The notes under the pieces: generated by a model | Database searches by the model: none | Told to the model about the DNA's origin: nothing | The model's input: only the letters and a program-made list of their open reading frames with translations | Made by a program: the position numbers and the translations under genes | DNA from: Dyadobacter sp. NIV53 | GTDB taxonomy: Bacteria > Bacteroidota > Bacteroidia > Cytophagales > Spirosomataceae | Length of the DNA: 64,000 nucleotides | Assembly (NCBI RefSeq): GCF_019711195.1 | Contig: NZ_CP081299.1 | Location: forward strand, 4,128,001 to 4,192,000 | Direction of reading: 5' to 3' | Part shown: piece by piece, positions 60,479-64,000 of the stretch | How the letters are laid out: each line of letters begins with the position of its first letter | Numbering within the stretch: the stretch's first letter is position 1

Positions 60479-62091
60479 ATGCCGAATCAGGAAACAATGC
60501 AGGAATTGTTGCAAACCCTCGACCTGAAATATGAACAGGTAAAACTGGGTGGAGGTAAAAAAAGAATAGAAGCGCAACATCAGAAGGGCAAGCTCACTGC
60601 CCGGGAAAGAATAGATTATTTAATTGATACAGGTTCATATTTTTTAGAAATTGGTGCATTTACAGCTGATGGCATGTATGCAGACGAAGGTGGCTGCCCC
60701 TCTGGTGGCGTTGTTGCAGGAATTGGCTATGTATCCGGCAAGCAATGCCTGATTGTGGCAAATGATGCTACCGTAAAAGCAGGCGCATGGTTTCCGATTG
60801 CTGCAAAGAAGAATCTGCGTGCTCAGGAAATTGCCATGGAAAACCGTCTGCCGGTTATTTATCTGGTAGACAGCGCAAGGGTGTACTTACCAATGCAATC
60901 CGAAGTATTTGCTGATAAGGAGCATTTTGGGCGTATTTTCAGAAATAACGCCAGAATGTCTTCCATGGGGATTGTGCAAATTGCTGCAATTATGGGAAGT
61001 TGTGTTGCAGGCGGTGCTTATCTGCCGGTCATGTCCGATGAAACTTTTATAGTGGAAGGTACAGGATCTGTTTATCTGGCAGGGCCATATTTAGTTAAAT
61101 CGTCAGTTGGAGAGGATGTAGATAGCGAAACGCTTGGCGGTGCTTCCATGCATTGTGAAATATCAGGGGTAACCGACAATAAATTTCCGGATGATAAATC
61201 GTGCCTGGATGCTATAAAGAGACATATTGATAAAATCGGTGAACCTGAGAATGCCGGTTTTAATCGTAAACCAACAATATCCCCGGCCCGGGTTGCTGAT
61301 GAAATATATGAGATTCTGCCAACCGACCGGCTGAAACCTTATGATATGCTCCATATCCTGGAGTGTATCACCGATGCATCAGAAATTGACGAATACAAAC
61401 CAGATTATGGCAAAACCCTAATTTGTGCCTATGCCCGGGTTGACGGATGGGCAGTTGGAATAGTTGCGAATCAGCGCAAGGTAGTCAGGTCCGGAAAAGG
61501 CGAAATGCAGATGGGCGGCGTAATTTATGGGGAATCTGCGGATAAAGCGGCTCGCTTTATCATGAATTGTAACCAGAAAAAATCCCGTTAATATTCTTTC
61601 AGGATGTAACCGGTTTTATGGTAGGAAGCCGTGCTGAACAGGGTGGAATTATTAAAGATGGTGCCAAGATGGTCAATGCCGTGGCAAATTCTATAGTTCC
61701 TAAATTTACCTTCATTGTGGGTAATTCATATGGTGCAGGAAATTATGCCATGTGCGGAAAAGCATATGACCCTCGATTGATATATGCATGGCCAACGGCG
61801 CAAATGGCAGTAATGAGCGGAGTAACAGCAGCAAAAACATTACTTCAGATCCAAACAGCAACTTTAAAAGCAAAAGGTGAAATAATTACACCCGAAGCTG
61901 AAAAACAGCTTTTAGATGAAATTACAGATAGGTATAACGAGGAATTGTCTCCTTATTTTGCTGCTGCGAGGCTTTGGGTTGATGGAATTATTGATCCCGT
62001 TGAAACCAGGAGAATAATTTCAATGGGAATAGAAGCTGCAAACCAGTCACCAATCGAAAGAGCATTTAATGTTGGTGTAATGCAGGTTTAG
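60479..62091 (+). pseudogene. Acyl-CoA carboxylase beta (carboxyltransferase) subunit, frameshifted at an A-run
   Basis: Two open frames make one enzyme. The first (60479-61591) runs from KRIEAQHQKGKLTARERIDYL through CPSGGVVAGIGYVSGKQCLIVANDATVKAGAWFPI to DKAARFIMNCNQKKSR-stop. The second (to 62091) holds MVGSRAEQGGIIKDGAKMVNAVANSIVPKFTFIVGNSYGAGNYAMCGKAYDPRL. Adding one A to the run of six at 61577-61582 gives NQKKIPLIFFQDVTGFMVGSR and a single 537-residue protein, the normal size. This carboxyltransferase moves CO2 from biotin to an acyl-CoA, most like methylcrotonyl/propionyl-CoA. The residue before VYLP in VDSARVYLPMQ is Arg where I expect Gly. No biotin subunit is in the window. Confidence 0.88.
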
Positions 62092-62099
62092 CAGGTTAA

Positions 62100-62140
62100 A
62101 ACACAAAAAGCCGTCCATTTGGACGGCTTTTTGTGTTTAC
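62100..62140. terminator. Bidirectional terminator after the carboxylase gene
   Basis: AACACAAAAAGCCGTCC pairs exactly with GGACGGCTTTTTGTGTT around four bases, with T's on both strands. It serves the converging ends at 62091 and 62160. Confidence 0.95.
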
Positions 62141-62159
62141 TTTATTATTCATGGGCTAA

Positions 62160-62447
62160 TTAAGCTTCTCTTATTTCAAGAAGCATTTCATCAGTAATAT
62201 TATTTTTTTCCTTAAAATCGGAAACGGTTTCTACAAATGATGTGTGCAGTCCTTCAATATTTTCCAGGTTTTTATAAGCACCGTCATATATTGTGGCAAT
62301 TGATTTCTCAAGTTCCTGAATATTAAGGTTCATATTTTCAGTTTCAATCTGGCCTATCTTCTTAATTACGGCAGTTTCGCTATTTTTTAAATCTTCGAGT
62401 TCGCGAAGAATTTTTTCCATTGACTTAAATTTCTCGATCTTATCCAT
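62160..62447 (-). CDS. Hypothetical coiled-coil protein
   Basis: A 95-residue acidic protein I do not recognise. It is almost all helical: heptad-like runs SMEKILRELEDLKNSETAVI and IETENMNLNIQELEKSIATIY, then a C-terminal EKNNITDEMLLEIREA. No signal or membrane helix. It is a single gene that converges with the carboxylase and is divergent from the esterase gene. Function unknown. Confidence 0.65.
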   Translation of the reverse strand: MDKIEKFKSMEKILRELEDLKNSETAVIKKIGQIETENMNLNIQELEKSIATIYDGAYKNLENIEGLHTSFVETVSDFKEKNNITDEMLLEIREA

Positions 62448-62591
62448 AACTTCTTATTTAATGTTGTTAGCAATAGTTAAAATATCATGCCATCAACTTA
62501 TTGGATTCTGATATGCATTGATTATCATCAGTTTTTATAATTAGAAAGTGGATTGCCCGGTAAATTCTCATACCAATTTCCTTTGTTTTTT

Positions 62592-64000
62592 ATGGATAGA
62601 AATACAGTTAAATGGATATTGTCTTTACTATATATCCTTGCCGGATTTGAGGTTTTTGGACAATCCGGCGGAAAAAATATTCCCGAAGCTTTAACCAATT
62701 GGAAAGGTTTTGAAAAACATGAGTTCGAATTCGAAAACCGAAATGCGTGGTATGTAAAACCTAATCAGGCGCTGCCCGGAAATCCGTGGGTTTGGCGCGC
62801 ACATTTCCCTACCTGGCATACGGAAATGGATAGTATCCTGCTTACCCGTGGCTTTCATATTGTTTATGTGAATACGAATGACATGTTTGGTCATCCCAAA
62901 GCCATGCAGGTTTGGGATGATTTTTACGATTATCTGGTCAGGGAAAAACAGTTTGCTCCCAAAGTCGCTTTGGAAGGTGTGAGCCGGGGTGGGTTATATG
63001 TGTACGGCTGGGCGAAGCGAAATCCGGATAAGGTAAGTTGTATCTATGCTGAAGCACCGGTTTGTGATCCGAAAAGCTGGCCGGGAGGAAAAGGCAAAGG
63101 GCCGGGATCTGAAAAAGACTGGGCTTCATGGCTTGAACAATACGGCTTAACTGAAAAAGAAGCAGAAAGTTTTAATGATACTCCTTTAAACGACCTGAGT
63201 GGTCTTGCTGCATTTAAGGTACCAATCCTGCACGTAATTGGTTTGGAAGATAAATTGGTTCCGCCTGCTGAAAATTCTGACCTGTTGGTACAAAATTATT
63301 TAAAATTGGGCGGTCCGGTAAGCGTTTATCCTATGACTCGAGGTGAACAAACTTTGGAAGGACATCATTTTTCCATAGAACACCCTGAATTTTTTGCCAA
63401 TTTCATCTATGAAAACAGCGTACCGGTTCAAAAGCCGTTGCCTTCCTCCGCTTACATTGAAGTGAACCAGGGTTTGGGCAATGCATATGAAAAATTTAAA
63501 ACCGCAAAAAGAGGTACAGTTGCATTCCTGGGCGGATCAATTACACACAATCCTGGCTGGCGTAACAAAACGGCACAATACTTACAGGAACATTTTCGGG
63601 AAACAGAATTTACTTTCATAACTGCCGGGATTCCATCACTGGGAAGCACGCCGCACGCTTTTCGTTTTGAAAAAGATGTATTGTCAAAAGGAATCCCCGA
63701 TTTGCTATTTGTGGAGGCAGCAGTAAATGACAGAACCAATGGATTTACTGAAAAAGCACAGATACGTGCATTAGAAGGTATTTTGAGACAAATGTATTTC
63801 AAAAATCCAAAAGCCGGTACTGTGATAATGGCTTTTGCAGATCCTGATAAAAATGCTGATTATGATGATGGGAAAGAGCCTGTTGAAGTTGCAGTTCACC
63901 AAAAAATTGCCAGCTATTATGGTGCTTCCTATATCAATCTGGCAAAAGAAGTTTATGACAAGATGAAGGCAGGAGAATTTTCCTGGAAGTATGATTTTAA
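62592..64000 (+). CDS. Secreted two-domain esterase: alpha/beta hydrolase plus SGNH hydrolase (cut by window edge)
   Basis: The frame opens at the ATG at 62592 and is open to the end of the window (about 470 residues seen). The signal is WILSLLYILAGFEVFG. Domain 1 (about 25-275) is an alpha/beta hydrolase: nucleophile Ser131 in LEGVSRGGLYVYGWA, Asp in LHVIGLEDKLVPPAE and His in EGHHFSIEHPEF. Domain 2 (about 290 on) is a GDSL/SGNH hydrolase: block I GGSITHNPGW with Ser316, block III-like VEAAVNDRTNGF. The C-terminal Asp-x-x-His block is beyond the edge. This resembles acetyl-xylan or polysaccharide deacetylating esterases with two catalytic domains. Substrate and neighbours are not visible. 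Confidence 0.85.
   Translation, partial: MDRNTVKWILSLLYILAGFEVFGQSGGKNIPEALTNWKGFEKHEFEFENRNAWYVKPNQALPGNPWVWRAHFPTWHTEMDSILLTRGFHIVYVNTNDMFGHPKAMQVWDDFYDYLVREKQFAPKVALEGVSRGGLYVYGWAKRNPDKVSCIYAEAPVCDPKSWPGGKGKGPGSEKDWASWLEQYGLTEKEAESFNDTPLNDLSGLAAFKVPILHVIGLEDKLVPPAENSDLLVQNYLKLGGPVSVYPMTRGEQTLEGHHFSIEHPEFFANFIYENSVPVQKPLPSSAYIEVNQGLGNAYEKFKTAKRGTVAFLGGSITHNPGWRNKTAQYLQEHFRETEFTFITAGIPSLGSTPHAFRFEKDVLSKGIPDLLFVEAAVNDRTNGFTEKAQIRALEGILRQMYFKNPKAGTVIMAFADPDKNADYDDGKEPVEVAVHQKIASYYGASYINLAKEVYDKMKAGEFSWKYDF

Noticed and set aside
1..64000. CRISPR arrays, prophage, integrase, transposase or toxin-antitoxin genes
   Set aside because: No regularly spaced repeats and no recognisable mobile-element proteins were found on either strand.

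Overview
The window comes from a Bacteroidota chromosome, most likely order Cytophagales and close to Dyadobacter/Spirosomataceae (inferred from gene content, not from a database search). Supporting signs are a fused SecDF, a fused E1 alpha/beta 2-oxoacid dehydrogenase, GldB, a TonB receptor paired with a DUF4249 lipoprotein, a RicT/PSP1 protein, two DUF6089-type outer-membrane proteins, almost no Shine-Dalgarno sites, and promoters of the Bacteroidota type (TTTG, about 17-20 nt, TAnnTTTG). The DNA is about 40% G+C and densely coded. I saw no rRNA, tRNA, CRISPR array, prophage or insertion sequence.

Layout. 1-5.3 kb: edge of a rhomboid protease, polyprenyl synthase, class IV aminotransferase, two lipoproteins, ThiL. 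5.6-9.9 kb: small cytochrome b5-like protein, sugar kinase, a two-component pair, ribosomal protein L28, FolK. 10-15.2 kb: TonB receptor/DUF4249 pair, P1-family peptidase, small membrane protein. 15.4-20.1 kb: SecDF and an amino acid permease. 20.2-27.5 kb (minus strand): LhgO, AnmK, then purD-ricT-small basic protein, and RecQ. 27.6-33.1 kb: KdsD (plus), then minus-strand methyltransferase, DUF4293 protein, RimO, and FtsY with DUF4295 and L33. 33.3-39.9 kb: cytochrome c lipoprotein, GatB, TlpA-like thioredoxin, SDR enzyme, GldB, NuoH. 39.9-42.3 kb: a three-gene ABC transporter/DUF3299-like operon with a broken permease. 42.6-49.5 kb: two DUF6089 proteins, DUF2911 protein, trypsin-like protease, YjjG, ECF sigma factor with a small overlapping partner, endonuclease III, tandem FKBP lipoprotein. 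49.5-54.4 kb (minus): fused PglD-PglE enzyme, PglC-like sugar transferase, E1 dehydrogenase. 54.5-64 kb: DUF1573 protein, LptD, amidase, MCE/MlaD protein, a decayed gene remnant, acyl-CoA carboxylase beta (broken), a coiled-coil protein and the start of a two-domain esterase.

Most genes are envelope or core functions: protein export (SecDF, FtsY), LPS and lipid traffic (LptD, MlaD-like, KdsD for Kdo), murein turnover (AnmK, amidase), surface lipoproteins and glycan modification (PglC/D/E). The main surprise is that three unrelated genes (ABC permease, DUF2911, acyl-CoA carboxylase beta) are each broken at a run of six or seven adenines, and each is restored to a full family-length frame by adding one A. 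That points to systematic homopolymer under-calling in this assembly, or less likely to real slippage. Other points are a pair of related 150-190 bp palindromic intergenic elements, several strong hairpins near promoters, and two gene fusions.
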